The notes under the pieces were generated by a model, which was not told the DNA's origin, searched no databases, and saw nothing but the letters and a program-made list of their open reading frames with translations. Shown in pieces: positions 1 to 9,485 of a stretch of DNA of 64,000 nt. The DNA is from Tannerellaceae bacterium (GTDB lineage Bacteria > Bacteroidota > Bacteroidia > Bacteroidales > Tannerellaceae), in contig JAITRC010000004.1 in the NCBI GenBank assembly GCA_031288615.1, positions 43,335 to 107,334 of the forward strand, written 5' to 3'. Made by a program: the position numbers and the translations under genes. Every line of letters begins with the position of its first letter. Positions within the stretch are counted from its first letter, which is position 1.

Positions 1-295
1 GAAGCCCTCCGGGCTACGAAAACTCTACCCTGCTTACCATATCTCCAAACAGAAACTTGAGCTTTCTCACAATATCGACATAGACGCCCTTCTCTCCTCG
101 TTCCGTAAGGCTTATTCTTACCCCGTTACCGACATAGACGGTATCCGTATTGATTTTGACAATAGTTGGATACATTTACGCAAAAGTAACACCGAGCCTA
201 TCGTCCGCATCTACGCTGAAGCACCTGATGCAACCCTGGCCGATCAACTCACCCAAGACGCTATCCGTATCCTTCGACAGAATACCCTCGTATGA
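1..295 (+). CDS. Phosphohexomutase (GlmM/ManB family), C-terminal end only
   Basis: The gene enters from upstream; the reading frame begins at base 2 and stops with TGA at 293-295. About 97 residues remain. They contain the C-terminal phosphate-binding loop of the alpha-D-phosphohexomutase family, seen here as RKSNTEPIVRIYAEA, which grips the sugar phosphate. Family members interconvert hexose 6- and 1-phosphates; in Bacteroidota this form is usually annotated as phosphoglucosamine mutase (GlmM, supplying UDP-GlcNAc) or phosphomannomutase. The visible domain cannot separate the two because the substrate loop and the catalytic serine lie outside the window. The stop overlaps the next start by four bases (ATGA), which implies translational coupling with the M16 peptidase. 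Confidence 0.85.
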   Translation, partial: KPSGLRKLYPAYHISKQKLELSHNIDIDALLSSFRKAYSYPVTDIDGIRIDFDNSWIHLRKSNTEPIVRIYAEAPDATLADQLTQDAIRILRQNTLV

Positions 296-1575
296 ATCTC
301 GAACTCGACGAACGTTTCTTTTCCCACACACTCCCTAACGGCCTACGTATAATACATGCGCATCAAAACTCACCGGTCGGGTACTGCGGCGTCGCCATTA
401 ACGTCGGCGCCCGTGACGAAACCGACGACGAGAATGGGCTTGCACACTTCGTGGAACACGCCCTTTTTAAGGGAACAGAGAAACGCAAAGCTTGGCATAT
501 CGTCCAACGCATGGACATTGTCGGCGGGGAAATCAATGCCTTTACTACCAAAGAAGAGACCACCATTCACTGCACTTTCACCGTCGATCACTTTGAACGG
601 GCGCTCGAACTCATTGCCGACCTGCTTTTCCACTCCACTTTCCCCCAAAAAGAATTGGAAAAAGAACAGGGAGTTGTTCATGACGAACTCAAATCCATCG
701 AAGATATGCCCGACGACTATATTTTCGACCACTTTGAAGACCTCTTTTTTCATGGACATCCTCTCGGACACAACATTCTTGGTAACGACAATTCCATTTA
801 CAACTTTACACCCGAACACGTCCGCCTCTTCATTCAGCGTTTCTACCACCCTTCCAATATGGTCTTTTTCTCCTCTGGTAGCCTCCACTTCGACCGCATC
901 CTGACCTTCGTCGAGCGTTATTTTGGCAATATCCCCGACACCCACAGTCCGCATCCAACCCGTATCCCGCCTCCACAACAAAAGCCTTTCGACAAAGTGT
1001 TTCGCCGTGATTATCGGCAAACCCATGTGCTCATCGGTACACGAACACCTCATGCCGATGACGATCGACGCTTTTCCCTCATTCTCCTTAACTATATTCT
1101 TGGTGGCCCCTGCATGAACAGTCGGCTCAACGTAGCCTTGCGGGAGCGGAAAGGCCTTGTGTATGCCGTCGAATCCTACCTTAACACCTTCACCGATGCC
1201 GGCCTCTTTACCGTCTATTTTGACACCAATCCCGTCAACCTCGCCCTTGCCCTGCACCTTGTCTACATCACTGTTGATGAGCTTTGTCAAGCTCCACTTA
1301 ACCCATCCACCCTCTCTGCCATCAAAAAGCAAATCACCGGGCAGACCATCATTGCTGCCGAGCAAAAAAATAACCTCTTCTTCAGTCTCGGCAAGGAGTA
1401 TTTGCACCACAACCGACCCTACTCCAATACACGTTTCATTGAGCGGCTTTGCGACCTCTCCCCTGCCGAAATTCAAGAAACCGCTTGTGCTTTCCTCAAT
1501 CCCGCAGGATTCTCCACACTCATTTACACACCCAATTCACCCTCTGAAGTGCGCAAAACTATCCCGCACCCATAA
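292..1575 (+). CDS. M16 family zinc peptidase (insulinase/processing-peptidase type)
   Basis: 427 residues, the usual length for a single-chain two-domain bacterial M16B peptidase. The inverted zinc motif HxxEH is seen as HFVEH at residues 52-56. The third ligand is Glu132 in VVHDEL, exactly 76 residues after the last His, as the family requires. The C-terminal half keeps the GLVY signature (ERKGLVYAVESYL), which provides the Arg/Tyr pair that helps bind substrate. It should therefore be an active peptidase rather than an inactive partner subunit. No signal peptide is obvious, so it is probably cytoplasmic. The start overlaps the mutase stop by 4 bp. Its substrate is unknown; roles proposed for the family include clearing peptides and cleaved targeting sequences. 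Confidence 0.9.
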   Translation: MNLELDERFFSHTLPNGLRIIHAHQNSPVGYCGVAINVGARDETDDENGLAHFVEHALFKGTEKRKAWHIVQRMDIVGGEINAFTTKEETTIHCTFTVDHFERALELIADLLFHSTFPQKELEKEQGVVHDELKSIEDMPDDYIFDHFEDLFFHGHPLGHNILGNDNSIYNFTPEHVRLFIQRFYHPSNMVFFSSGSLHFDRILTFVERYFGNIPDTHSPHPTRIPPPQQKPFDKVFRRDYRQTHVLIGTRTPHADDDRRFSLILLNYILGGPCMNSRLNVALRERKGLVYAVESYLNTFTDAGLFTVYFDTNPVNLALALHLVYITVDELCQAPLNPSTLSAIKKQITGQTIIAAEQKNNLFFSLGKEYLHHNRPYSNTRFIERLCDLSPAEIQETACAFLNPAGFSTLIYTPNSPSEVRKTIPHP

Positions 1576-1636
1576 TTCTTTCCGAACTTAATAATATACG
1601 TCTGTCCGCAGCCCTATGATTTTTTATAAAATTTCG

Positions 1637-1645
1637 TACCTTTAC
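1637..1645 (+). promoter_or_regulatory. Putative Bacteroidota -7 promoter element for pta
   Basis: TACCTTTAC matches the Bacteroidota -7 consensus TAnnTTTG except for its last base. It lies about 48 bp before the pta start in a 117-bp intergenic gap. No convincing -33 TTTG is seen at the usual spacing. Confidence 0.45.
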
Positions 1646-1692
1646 GGGCGTTTCTACTGACGTTTTGTTTTCCATAATAAAGTTATTGTCTC

Positions 1693-2694
1693 ATGGGCTT
1701 AATGCAACAAATTATTGACCGTGCCAAGGCTGACAAACAGCGCATTGTTTTACCGGAGGGCACCGAAGAGAGAACCTTGACGGCCGCTGATCGCGCCATT
1801 GCCGACGGGCTGGCCGACATCATCCTTATTGGAGACCCTGATATCATCTATCGGCAAGCGGAGGCGGTTGGGCTCAAGCATATCGCTGGCGCCACCGTGG
1901 TCAATCCCACCAAACACCCTAAACGGGCTGCTTATGCCTACCTCCTCCACGATCTCCGGAAGGCCAAAGGGATGACCCAGGATGAGGCCTTCCGACTTGT
2001 CCAAAATCCCCTCTACCTCGGCTGCCTCATCATCAAGGCCGGTGATGCCGACGGAGAAATCGCCGGTGCGCTCAACACCACCGGCAATGTCCTCCGGCCT
2101 GCTCTCCAGATCATCAAAACCCAACAAGGTGTCACCTGCGCCTCGGGGGCTTTCCTGATGATTGTACCCGATGCCACTTACGGAGAAGATGGGGTCATGC
2201 TTTTCGCCGATTGTGCCGTTATTCCCGACCCTTCCATCGAAGAGCTTGCCGGTATCGCCCTTTCTACGGCTTCCACTGCCAAGGCTCTCACTGGCGTCGA
2301 ACCTCGCATTGCCATGCTCAGTTACTCCACCAAAGGCAGTGGCACTACCAATGACAAGATGGCCGATGCCGTCCTACGGGCCAAAGAACTATCCCCGAAT
2401 TTGCTCATTGACGGTGAGTTACAAGCCGATGCCGCGCTCGTCCCGATGGTCGCTGTCCGCAAAGCGCCCGACAGTCCTGTGGCCGGACGGGCTAATGTCC
2501 TTGTCTTCCCCAATCTGGCCGCCGCCAATATCGCCTATAAACTGGTCGAACGGCTTGCTCATGCCCAAGCCATTGGACCTATCCTACAAGGTATGGCTGC
2601 ACCCGTCAACGACCTCTCGCGCGGTTGTTCCGCCGATGACATTTATAAAATGATTGCCATCACCGCCAATCAGGCGCGCATCGCCAAAGGCTGA
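1693..2694 (+). CDS. pta: Phosphate acetyltransferase
   Basis: 333 residues, the short single-domain Pta form (PTA_PTB fold) without the N-terminal regulatory domains of the long E. coli enzyme. It interconverts acetyl-CoA plus phosphate with acetyl phosphate plus CoA in the cytoplasm, linking pyruvate breakdown to acetate and ATP. The N-terminus MGLMQQIIDRAKADKQRIVLPEG is typical, as are the glycine-rich segments GALNTTGNVLRPALQI and SYSTKGSG and the C-terminal GLSRGCSADDI-like stretch (seen as DLSRGCSADDIYKM). The usual partner ackA is not next to it: mfd follows after 51 bp. A separate promoter element precedes it. Confidence 0.95.
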   Translation: MGLMQQIIDRAKADKQRIVLPEGTEERTLTAADRAIADGLADIILIGDPDIIYRQAEAVGLKHIAGATVVNPTKHPKRAAYAYLLHDLRKAKGMTQDEAFRLVQNPLYLGCLIIKAGDADGEIAGALNTTGNVLRPALQIIKTQQGVTCASGAFLMIVPDATYGEDGVMLFADCAVIPDPSIEELAGIALSTASTAKALTGVEPRIAMLSYSTKGSGTTNDKMADAVLRAKELSPNLLIDGELQADAALVPMVAVRKAPDSPVAGRANVLVFPNLAAANIAYKLVERLAHAQAIGPILQGMAAPVNDLSRGCSADDIYKMIAITANQARIAKG

Positions 2695-2712
2695 AATCAC
2701 CGCAGAGCTTTT

Positions 2713-2720
2713 TACCTTTG
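2713..2720 (+). promoter_or_regulatory. Putative Bacteroidota -7 element for mfd
   Basis: TACCTTTG is a perfect match to TAnnTTTG, 25 bp before the TTG start of mfd. It gives a predicted leader of roughly 20 nt. Confidence 0.55.
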
Positions 2721-2745
2721 CCGCCTTCTTAATCGGCAAACCGCA

Positions 2746-5700
2746 TTGAATATACAAGATTTGTTGCTTCTTTATGATGCCCATCCGGGCATTAATTCGC
2801 TGGAACAGAGCCTGCGGGAGGGGGGGGCTTGTGCGGCCGTCACAGGCTTAGTCGCTTCTGCTGTCCCACTGGGCATCGCCTCTCTTCACCTGCGCGGGGA
2901 AAGTTTCCTTTGCCTACTCAATGACGACGACGAAGCCGGGTATTTCTACCACGACCTCACCCAGCTCCTCCCTGATTCTCCGGTCTATTTTTTCCCTTCC
3001 GCTTACCGGCGTGCTATCAAGTACGGACATAAGGATCCTGTAAATGAGATTCTTCGTACCGAAACACTTGATAAGCTCCGCAACAGGGCTACGGACTCAC
3101 CTTTCATCATTGTCACTTTCCCCGAGGCGCTCGCCGAATGCGTCGTTTCGCAGGAAGTCTTGGCCAACCATACCCTCAAAGTACATGTCGGTGAACACTT
3201 GGACAGCACTTTTGTCGCCGATATGCTCTCCGAATATGGTTTTGAGCGTACTGATTATGTCTATGAGCCTGGACAGTTCGCTGTTCGGGGAAGCATCATT
3301 GACGTCTTTTCTTTCTCTCACGAAAATCCTTACCGTATTGATTTCTTCGATAACGAAGTCGAAACCATTCGTACCTTCGATGTCGAATCTCAGCTCTCCA
3401 AAACTCGGCCTACCGAAATCTCTATCATCCCCAAGACCGATACCATGGGGCTTGATAGGGAATCCTTGTTTCACGCCTTGCCGGCGCATACCATCATCGC
3501 CGTTAAAAACCTGACTTTCTGCCGCGAGCGTGTAGAAGCCCTTTGGAATGACACACCTGCCTCCGGCGACTTACTCCTCCCTGAACCTACCCTCTTCCAA
3601 CCCTTCTCCAATTTTCGACAGCTTCATTTCGGATCATCCACCCCTAAAACCCCCGACGCTCGTTTCTCTTTCTCCACCTCACCTCAGCCTGCCTTCCACA
3701 AAAATTTCGACCTCATCAACGAGGCCTTCGACTCTTTAATTAAGCAAGGGTTCTCTCTCTATCTCCTCAGCGACACCGGAAAGCAAATCGAACGACTCAG
3801 GAACCTCCTCCCTAATATCCCCTTTACTCCCATCGAAAAAACCATCCATGAAGGGTTCATTGACCATGATCTTCATGTTGCTTTCTTGACCGATCACCAG
3901 CTTTTCGACCGCTTTCACAAGTTCAACCTCAAAAACGATAAAGCTCGCAATGGCAAGGTCGTGCTTTCTCTACAAGACCTTAGCCGCTTTGCTTTTGGTG
4001 ACTACATTGTCCACACCGATCACGGTATCGGACAGTTTGGGGGGCTGATTCGGCTCGAAACTAACGGAAAGGTGCAGGAGGTCATCAAGCTCATCTACCG
4101 TAACAACGACGTGATCTTTGTCAGCATTCATTCCCTACACAAGCTCTCCAAGTATCACGGAAAAGACGATGCCCTGCCCACTCTCAGTCAGCTTGGCACC
4201 GGTGCTTGGGAACGGGTCAAGGAGCGAACCAAGAACAAGGTCAAGGACATCGCCCGTGACCTCCTTCTCCTCTATTCCAAACGACGGCAGGAACAAGGCT
4301 TCGCCTTCTCACCCGATTCTTACCTCCAGTACGAACTCGAAGCCGGCTTTCTTTATGAAGACACACCCGACCAGTCCCGCGCCACCATCGACGTCAAGGC
4401 CGATATGGAAAAGCCTCAACCTATGGACAGGCTCATTTGCGGCGACGTCGGTTTCGGCAAAACCGAAGTCGCCATCCGTGCCGCCTTCAAAGCCTGCGCC
4501 GACAATAAGCAGGTCGCCATCCTCGTCCCCACCACCCTCCTCGCCTTTCAGCACTTCCGTACCTTTACTGAACGCCTGCGACACTTCCCCTGCCGCATTG
4601 ACTACCTCAGCCGCGCACGTTCTTCTGCACAGGCTCGCACCCTCCTCTCCGATCTCAAAGACGGCAAGATTGATATCCTCATCGGCACCCACCGACTTGT
4701 CGGTAAAGACGTCATTTTCAAAGACTTAGGACTACTCATCATCGATGAAGAGCAGAAGTTCGGTGTCGCCGTCAAGGAGACTCTCCGCAAGATGCGCACC
4801 AATGTTGATACTCTCACCATGACCGCCACTCCCATCCCTCGCACACTTCAATTCTCCCTCATGGGCGCTCGGGATTTAAGCAACATCGCCACCCCGCCAC
4901 CCAACCGATATCCTGTCCAGACCTCTGTCCACACTTTCGACCCCGAACTCATCCGAGAGGCCATTAATTTCGAGTTGAGCCGCAACGGGCAAGTCTTTTT
5001 CATCAACAATCACATCTCCCATATCCCTGACATTGAAATGACTGTCCGCCGGGTCGTCCCTGACGCTCGCGTCGCTGTAGCGCACGGCCAGATTGACCCC
5101 AAGCGTTTGGAGGTTTTGATTCTTGACTTCGTCAATCAGGAGTTCGACGTCCTTATTGCCACCGGCATCATTGAAAACGGCATTGACGTCCCCAATGCCA
5201 ACACCATCCTCATCAACAACGCCCATTTGTTCGGTCTTTCCGACCTTCACCAGCTTCGTGGACGTGTCGGCCGCGCTAACCGCAAAGCTTTCTGTTACCT
5301 CCTTGCTCCTCCGCTCACCTCCCTCACCCATGAAGCCCGCCAGCGCCTCCAGGCCATTGAAAACTTCTCCGGGCTGGGCTCTGGCATTCATTTAGCCATG
5401 CAAGACCTTGACATTCGCGGTGCCGGCAATCTTCTTGGTGCCGAGCAAAGCGGCTTCATTGCCGATTTGGGCTATGAAACCTACCAAAAGATCCTCCATG
5501 AGGCCGTCAACGAGCTTCGCAACGAAGAGTTCTCTGGCTTCGCCACCAACACCGCCGATGAACACGCCTCTTTCGTCCTTGAAACCTTCGTCGAAAGCGA
5601 CCTTGAGCTCCTTCTTCCGCCCACCTATATCCCCAATGACTCCGAGCGTATCGCCCTTTACCGCGAGCTTGACAACATGGAGAGCGATGCCGACGTCCTT

Positions 5701-6021
5701 GCTTTCTCCGAAAGGCTCCTTGACCGCTTCGGCAAGATCCCACCCGAAGGGCTTGAGCTTATCCGCATTGTCCGCCTTCGACGCGTCGCCAAGCTACTTG
5801 GCATCGAAAAGGTCATCCTCAAAAACAACGCCCTCACCGCCGTCCTTGTCTCCAATCCCGACAGTCCTTTCTATCAAAGCCCTGTCTTCGACAAGCTTCT
5901 CGCTTTCGTCCAACAGCACCCCAAACGTTGTGCCCTGCGTGAGCTTGCCGCCAAGCGCTCACTCACTATCCGCGACGTCCCTTCTGTCGAGACCGCCGTC
6001 TTTCTCCTACAGCAAATCTGA
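2746..6021 (+). CDS. mfd: Transcription-repair coupling factor
   Basis: 1091 residues. Mfd pushes RNA polymerase stalled at DNA lesions off the template and recruits UvrA for excision repair. The domain order is complete. An N-terminal UvrB-like module includes FFPSAYRRAIKYG. The CarD-like RNA-polymerase interaction domain starts near residue 413 (FAFGDYIVHTDHGIGQF). The superfamily 2 translocase has Walker A GDVGFGKTE at about 566, the DEEQ box at about 666, TATPIPRTL at about 696 and GRVGRANR at about 838. A TRCF C-terminal domain ends the protein. The start is TTG: no in-frame ATG occurs before the conserved N-terminus, and a promoter element sits 25 bp upstream. The last 15 bp overlap the 3' end of rpsA on the other strand. 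Confidence 0.96.
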   Translation: MNIQDLLLLYDAHPGINSLEQSLREGGACAAVTGLVASAVPLGIASLHLRGESFLCLLNDDDEAGYFYHDLTQLLPDSPVYFFPSAYRRAIKYGHKDPVNEILRTETLDKLRNRATDSPFIIVTFPEALAECVVSQEVLANHTLKVHVGEHLDSTFVADMLSEYGFERTDYVYEPGQFAVRGSIIDVFSFSHENPYRIDFFDNEVETIRTFDVESQLSKTRPTEISIIPKTDTMGLDRESLFHALPAHTIIAVKNLTFCRERVEALWNDTPASGDLLLPEPTLFQPFSNFRQLHFGSSTPKTPDARFSFSTSPQPAFHKNFDLINEAFDSLIKQGFSLYLLSDTGKQIERLRNLLPNIPFTPIEKTIHEGFIDHDLHVAFLTDHQLFDRFHKFNLKNDKARNGKVVLSLQDLSRFAFGDYIVHTDHGIGQFGGLIRLETNGKVQEVIKLIYRNNDVIFVSIHSLHKLSKYHGKDDALPTLSQLGTGAWERVKERTKNKVKDIARDLLLLYSKRRQEQGFAFSPDSYLQYELEAGFLYEDTPDQSRATIDVKADMEKPQPMDRLICGDVGFGKTEVAIRAAFKACADNKQVAILVPTTLLAFQHFRTFTERLRHFPCRIDYLSRARSSAQARTLLSDLKDGKIDILIGTHRLVGKDVIFKDLGLLIIDEEQKFGVAVKETLRKMRTNVDTLTMTATPIPRTLQFSLMGARDLSNIATPPPNRYPVQTSVHTFDPELIREAINFELSRNGQVFFINNHISHIPDIEMTVRRVVPDARVAVAHGQIDPKRLEVLILDFVNQEFDVLIATGIIENGIDVPNANTILINNAHLFGLSDLHQLRGRVGRANRKAFCYLLAPPLTSLTHEARQRLQAIENFSGLGSGIHLAMQDLDIRGAGNLLGAEQSGFIADLGYETYQKILHEAVNELRNEEFSGFATNTADEHASFVLETFVESDLELLLPPTYIPNDSERIALYRELDNMESDADVLAFSERLLDRFGKIPPEGLELIRIVRLRRVAKLLGIEKVILKNNALTAVLVSNPDSPFYQSPVFDKLLAFVQQHPKRCALRELAAKRSLTIRDVPSVETAVFLLQQI

Positions 6022-8106
6022 TTCTGCCTTCGGCACCTCAGTCGCTACCTCTTCTGCCTTCGGCATTTCAGCCACTGCCTCTTCTGCCTTCGGCACCTCA
6101 GCCGCTGCCTCCGCTACCTTCGCCGATGCGTCTTGCTCCTGACCCAGCAGTTTATCTTTCAATGCCGCCAGCTGTTCGATGTCTCCCAGCGTCGTCTTTT
6201 CCATCGGTGCTAAGTTCGCCAGCGTGCCGTTGCCTCCATCTTCACCGCTTTCTTTCTCCTTCTTTCCCCCTCCTTTACCTTTTTTCGACTCTTTCGGCTC
6301 TGACGAAGCTACCTGCTCACCACGTTCTTTCTCTTTCTCCTTTCGCTGTTCATCCTCGTGGATTCGGCTATGCGATAGGATGATGCGACGGGCGTCCCGA
6401 TTGAACTCGATTACCTTGAACGGCAACACTTCGTCCACCAACGCCACGCTTCCATCTACTTTCACCAAATGACGCGGCGTCGCAAATCCTTCCACTCCAT
6501 ACGGTAACGACACCATCACCCCTTTCTCCACCGCATCCACGATCGTCCCCTCGTGGATTGAACCTACCGAGAACAGTGTCTCAAACACATCCCATGGATT
6601 CTCTTCTATTTGCTTGTGACCCAAGCTCAGACGACGGCTATCCACATCTATATCCAGCACCTTCACCTCCAGCTCTTCGCCTACTTGAGTAAATTCCGAC
6701 GGATGTTTCACCTTCTTTGTCCATGACAAGTCCGAGATATGAACCAGCCCTTCTACGCCTTCTTCCACTTCCACGAAGATCCCGAACGACGTGAAGTTCT
6801 TCACCTTCGCCTTATGGATTGACCCCATCGGGAACCGCGCCTGAATACTCTTCCACGGATCCTCTTTCAGCTGCTTCATCCCTAACGACAGCTTCCGTTC
6901 TTCTGCATCTACATGCAGTATCACCGCATCCACTTCCTCTCCCACCTTCAGGAAGTTCTGTGCACTTCGCAAATGTTGTGTCCATGACATCTCCGACACA
7001 TGGATCAGGCCCTCTACTCCCGGATACACTTCCACAAACGCACCATAGTCCGCCACCACCGTCACTTTCCCCCGCAGTATCGTCCCCACCGTCAAGTTCT
7101 CTACTACTGCCTCCCACGGATGTGGCGTCAACTGCTTCACGCCCAACGCGATTCGACGCTTCTCGTCATCGAAATCAAGGATCGCTACATGGATCTTCTG
7201 GTCTAACGTCACCACTTCCTCCGGGCTGCCTACTCGACCCCACGACAAGTCCGTGATATGCACCAATCCATCCACCCCACCCAAGTCCACAAACACCCCA
7301 TACGACGTGATGTTCTTCACCACCCCTTCCAGCACCTGACCGCGTTCCAAATGAGAGATGATCTCCCGCTTTTGTTCTTCCAGTTCTGCTTCTATCAAGG
7401 CCTTATGCGATACAACCACATTCTTGTATTCCTGGTTGATCTTCACCACCTTGAACTCCATCGTCTTCCCTACGAATATATCGTAGTCTCTTATCGGACG
7501 CACGTCTATCTGTGAACCTGGCAAGAACGCTTCTATCCCAAACACGTCCACGATCATCCCCCCCTTCGTCCGGCACTTCACAAATCCGCGTACTATCTCT
7601 TCTGTCGCTAACGCTTCATTCACCTTATCCCACGCACGCACTGCCCGTGCTTTCCTGTGTGATAGTTGTAGCTGACCTTTCTTATCCTCTTGGCTCTCTA
7701 TATACACCTCAACCTCATCCCCTACCTTCAGCTCCGTGTTGTACCGGAACTCTGAGATCGACACCACCCCCTCCGACTTGTACCCCACATTCACTACCAC
7801 CTCCCGCTTGTTCATCGACGTCACCTTCCCCACGATCACGTCGTTATCATTCACCGTATTCAGCGTCTGCTCATACGATACCATCAACGCCCCCTTATCC
7901 CCTATTACTTGACCTTCCCCTTGTTCGTACGCCTCCCAGTCAAAGTCCGCCAACGGCTTCACTTCCCCCTTTACCTTCACCGCTGCCGCTTCCTTCACTT
8001 CCCCCACCACTTCTTCCAACGGCTTCACTTCTTCCACCACTTCCCCCACCACTTCTACTACCGCTTCCCCCTGCACCGCTTCCGCTATTTGCTCCAATTC
8101 TTCCAC
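6007..8106 (-). CDS. rpsA: 30S ribosomal protein S1
   Basis: 699 residues with six S1 (OB-fold) RNA-binding domains after an acidic Val/Glu-rich leader. Domain cores are seen as KSEGVVSISEF, GIEAFLPGSQID, VDGLVHITDLSW, VEGLIHVSEMSW, VEGLVHISDLSW and VEGFATPRHL. Domains 3 to 5 are the canonical mRNA-binding copies. S1 helps the 30S subunit capture mRNAs, which matters in Bacteroidota because they rarely use strong Shine-Dalgarno sites. Beyond domain six there is a long charged tail rich in Lys/Glu/Gly and then Ala/Glu, ending in three 10-residue repeats (PKAEE type). The coding strand is strongly G/purine-rich, opposite to the plus-strand genes around it. The 3' end overlaps mfd. Confidence 0.95.
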   Translation of the reverse strand: MEELEQIAEAVQGEAVVEVVGEVVEEVKPLEEVVGEVKEAAAVKVKGEVKPLADFDWEAYEQGEGQVIGDKGALMVSYEQTLNTVNDNDVIVGKVTSMNKREVVVNVGYKSEGVVSISEFRYNTELKVGDEVEVYIESQEDKKGQLQLSHRKARAVRAWDKVNEALATEEIVRGFVKCRTKGGMIVDVFGIEAFLPGSQIDVRPIRDYDIFVGKTMEFKVVKINQEYKNVVVSHKALIEAELEEQKREIISHLERGQVLEGVVKNITSYGVFVDLGGVDGLVHITDLSWGRVGSPEEVVTLDQKIHVAILDFDDEKRRIALGVKQLTPHPWEAVVENLTVGTILRGKVTVVADYGAFVEVYPGVEGLIHVSEMSWTQHLRSAQNFLKVGEEVDAVILHVDAEERKLSLGMKQLKEDPWKSIQARFPMGSIHKAKVKNFTSFGIFVEVEEGVEGLVHISDLSWTKKVKHPSEFTQVGEELEVKVLDIDVDSRRLSLGHKQIEENPWDVFETLFSVGSIHEGTIVDAVEKGVMVSLPYGVEGFATPRHLVKVDGSVALVDEVLPFKVIEFNRDARRIILSHSRIHEDEQRKEKEKERGEQVASSEPKESKKGKGGGKKEKESGEDGGNGTLANLAPMEKTTLGDIEQLAALKDKLLGQEQDASAKVAEAAAEVPKAEEAVAEMPKAEEVATEVPKAESDLL
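6022..6111. repeat. Three tandem 30-bp repeats encoding the tail of S1
   Basis: Three 30-bp units (6022-6051, 6052-6081, 6082-6111), each beginning TTCTGCCTTCGGCA on the plus strand, differ at only a few positions. On the minus strand they encode the repeated motif (E/T)xPKAEExx at the C-terminus of ribosomal protein S1. The array begins immediately after the mfd stop codon (6019-6021). Confidence 0.9.
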
Positions 8107-8159
8107 TTTCTTTCCACTTTAATGGTTTAACTTCCTGTTTACTCTCTCTTAGCGAGCCG

Positions 8160-8167
8160 CAAAGCTA
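8160..8167 (-). promoter_or_regulatory. Putative -7 element for rpsA
   Basis: Read on the minus strand the sequence is TAGCTTTG, followed by CGGC. It lies about 54 bp before the rpsA start and matches the Bacteroidota TAnnTTTG consensus. Confidence 0.55.
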
Positions 8168-8243
8168 CTCCTTTTTCTCAACCTTTACCCTCCCCCTCCG
8201 CTTTTTTTTTACGCCGCCCCTTCGCTTCTTTCGTTTTTTCCTT

Positions 8244-8251
8244 TATCTTTG
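8244..8251 (+). promoter_or_regulatory. Putative -7 element for tRNA-Gln
   Basis: TATCTTTG matches TAnnTTTG exactly and lies 34 bp before the mature tRNA 5' end. The flanking plus strand is a C/T-rich tract. Confidence 0.55.
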
Positions 8252-8285
8252 CCCCGCTTTCGCGGGTTCACCCGCACCGCACCCT

Positions 8286-8356
8286 TGTCTCATGGTGTAA
8301 TGGTAGCACTGCAGATTTTGGTTCTGCCTGTTCAAGTTCGAATCTTGATGAGACAA
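8286..8356 (+). tRNA. tRNA-Gln (anticodon UUG)
   Basis: A complete cloverleaf: acceptor TGTCTCA pairs with TGAGACA, the D arm includes GGTGTAATGGTAGCAC, the anticodon loop TTTTGGT gives UUG, and the T arm contains GTTCAAGTTCGAATC-type sequence. The discriminator base is A. CCA is not encoded. It sits alone between the divergent rpsA promoter and the end of pdxB. Confidence 0.95.
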
Positions 8357-8357
8357 C

Positions 8358-9485
8358 TCACTCTACCCTAAATCCCAACCTCCTTAATACTTCCCCCTCG
8401 CCTGCCCCCGCATGAACTACCCTATACCCCCCTATCTCACGCGGATGAGAGTACGTCCGACGCAGTTCCTCAAACGATCTCACCCCCGACCGCAACCGCT
8501 TATCTATCGCCCCCAAACTATTCACCCGCAACACCGCCCGCGCTATCCGCTTATCCTTAAACTCCTCCATATCGATCTCCTCTTCCCGCGACGCGGGCAC
8601 CTCCACCCGACCTAACGCCGCCCTTCGCTTCTCCTCCCCTACCCCAGCATACTCCCCCACCCACTCCACGCAACTCTTCACCGCATTCACCTTCCCCTCC
8701 ACCGAAAACCCTGCAATATGCGGCGTCCCTATATCCGCTACCCCCAGCAATTCCTCACTGATTCCAGGCTCCCCTTCCCAACAATCGATCACCAAACCCC
8801 CTATCTTCCCTTCCCTACGGCCCCTTATTAACGCCGCCGGCTCACACACTCCACCACGTGACGCATTGATCACATACGGCTTCCGCTCCAGCAGCTCCAC
8901 CAGCCTCCCATTCAGCAAGTGCTTAGTCCCCCACCTGCCCCCCTCCGTAAGCGGCGTATGAAACGTGATCACATCCGCGCTCCGTGCAATCTCTTCCAGC
9001 TCCACGAACCCCGCTCCTCCCTCTGCCGCCGCACGCGGAGGATCATTTAACAACACCTCCATCCCTATCGCCTTGCTCAGCTTCGACACCTCCTTCCCCA
9101 CATGACCCACCCCCACTATCCCCACCGTCTTACCTGACCACATCCCCGCTCCCCCGCGAACCTCCAGCTCCATCAGGCTCCCCAACACATACTCCCCCAC
9201 CGACCGAGCATTGCTCCCTGCCGCATTTCGCCACCCTATCCCTGCGCCCGCGCAGTACTCCTTATCTATATGGTCCTCCCCCACCGACGCCGTCACCACC
9301 AACTTCACCCCACTACCCTCCAGCTCCTTCCTCCCACACTTATTGATACTTCGTATCACCAACACCTCCACCCCCTTCACCCCGCCGCCTGCCAATTCCG
9401 CCGCCCCAAAATACCGCACCTCCACCCCCAACCCCTCCAGCACACCATATATATACGGTATCGTCCGCTCTACCCCTATCCACAT
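8358..9485 (-). CDS. pdxB: 4-phosphoerythronate dehydrogenase
   Basis: 375 residues from the ATG at 9485 (MWIGVERTIPYIYG). A longer reading frame exists, but this start overlaps the upstream stop by 10 bp and matches the family N-terminus. The enzyme oxidises 4-phosphoerythronate in the DXP-independent pyridoxal phosphate pathway. It is a D-2-hydroxyacid dehydrogenase: the Rossmann motif GIVGVGHVG lies at 122-130, and the catalytic residues fall at Arg210, Glu239 and His256, a constant offset of two from the E. coli residues. A C-terminal PdxB dimerisation domain ends the protein. It is the last gene of the pheA-aminotransferase-pdxB operon, so a cofactor gene is coupled to a PLP-using amino-acid pathway. 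Confidence 0.93.
   Translation of the reverse strand: MWIGVERTIPYIYGVLEGLGVEVRYFGAAELAGGGVKGVEVLVIRSINKCGRKELEGSGVKLVVTASVGEDHIDKEYCAGAGIGWRNAAGSNARSVGEYVLGSLMELEVRGGAGMWSGKTVGIVGVGHVGKEVSKLSKAIGMEVLLNDPPRAAAEGGAGFVELEEIARSADVITFHTPLTEGGRWGTKHLLNGRLVELLERKPYVINASRGGVCEPAALIRGRREGKIGGLVIDCWEGEPGISEELLGVADIGTPHIAGFSVEGKVNAVKSCVEWVGEYAGVGEEKRRAALGRVEVPASREEEIDMEEFKDKRIARAVLRVNSLGAIDKRLRSGVRSFEELRRTYSHPREIGGYRVVHAGAGEGEVLRRLGFRVE

Noticed and set aside
370..1476. Long open frame antisense to the M16 peptidase (368 codons)
   Set aside because: The sense frame has complete catalytic motifs. The antisense product has no domain-like features and arises from C-ending codons.
7512..8300. 262-codon plus-strand frame opposite rpsA
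   Set aside because: Pro/Leu/Ser low complexity, antisense to a conserved ribosomal protein gene, and running into the tRNA.
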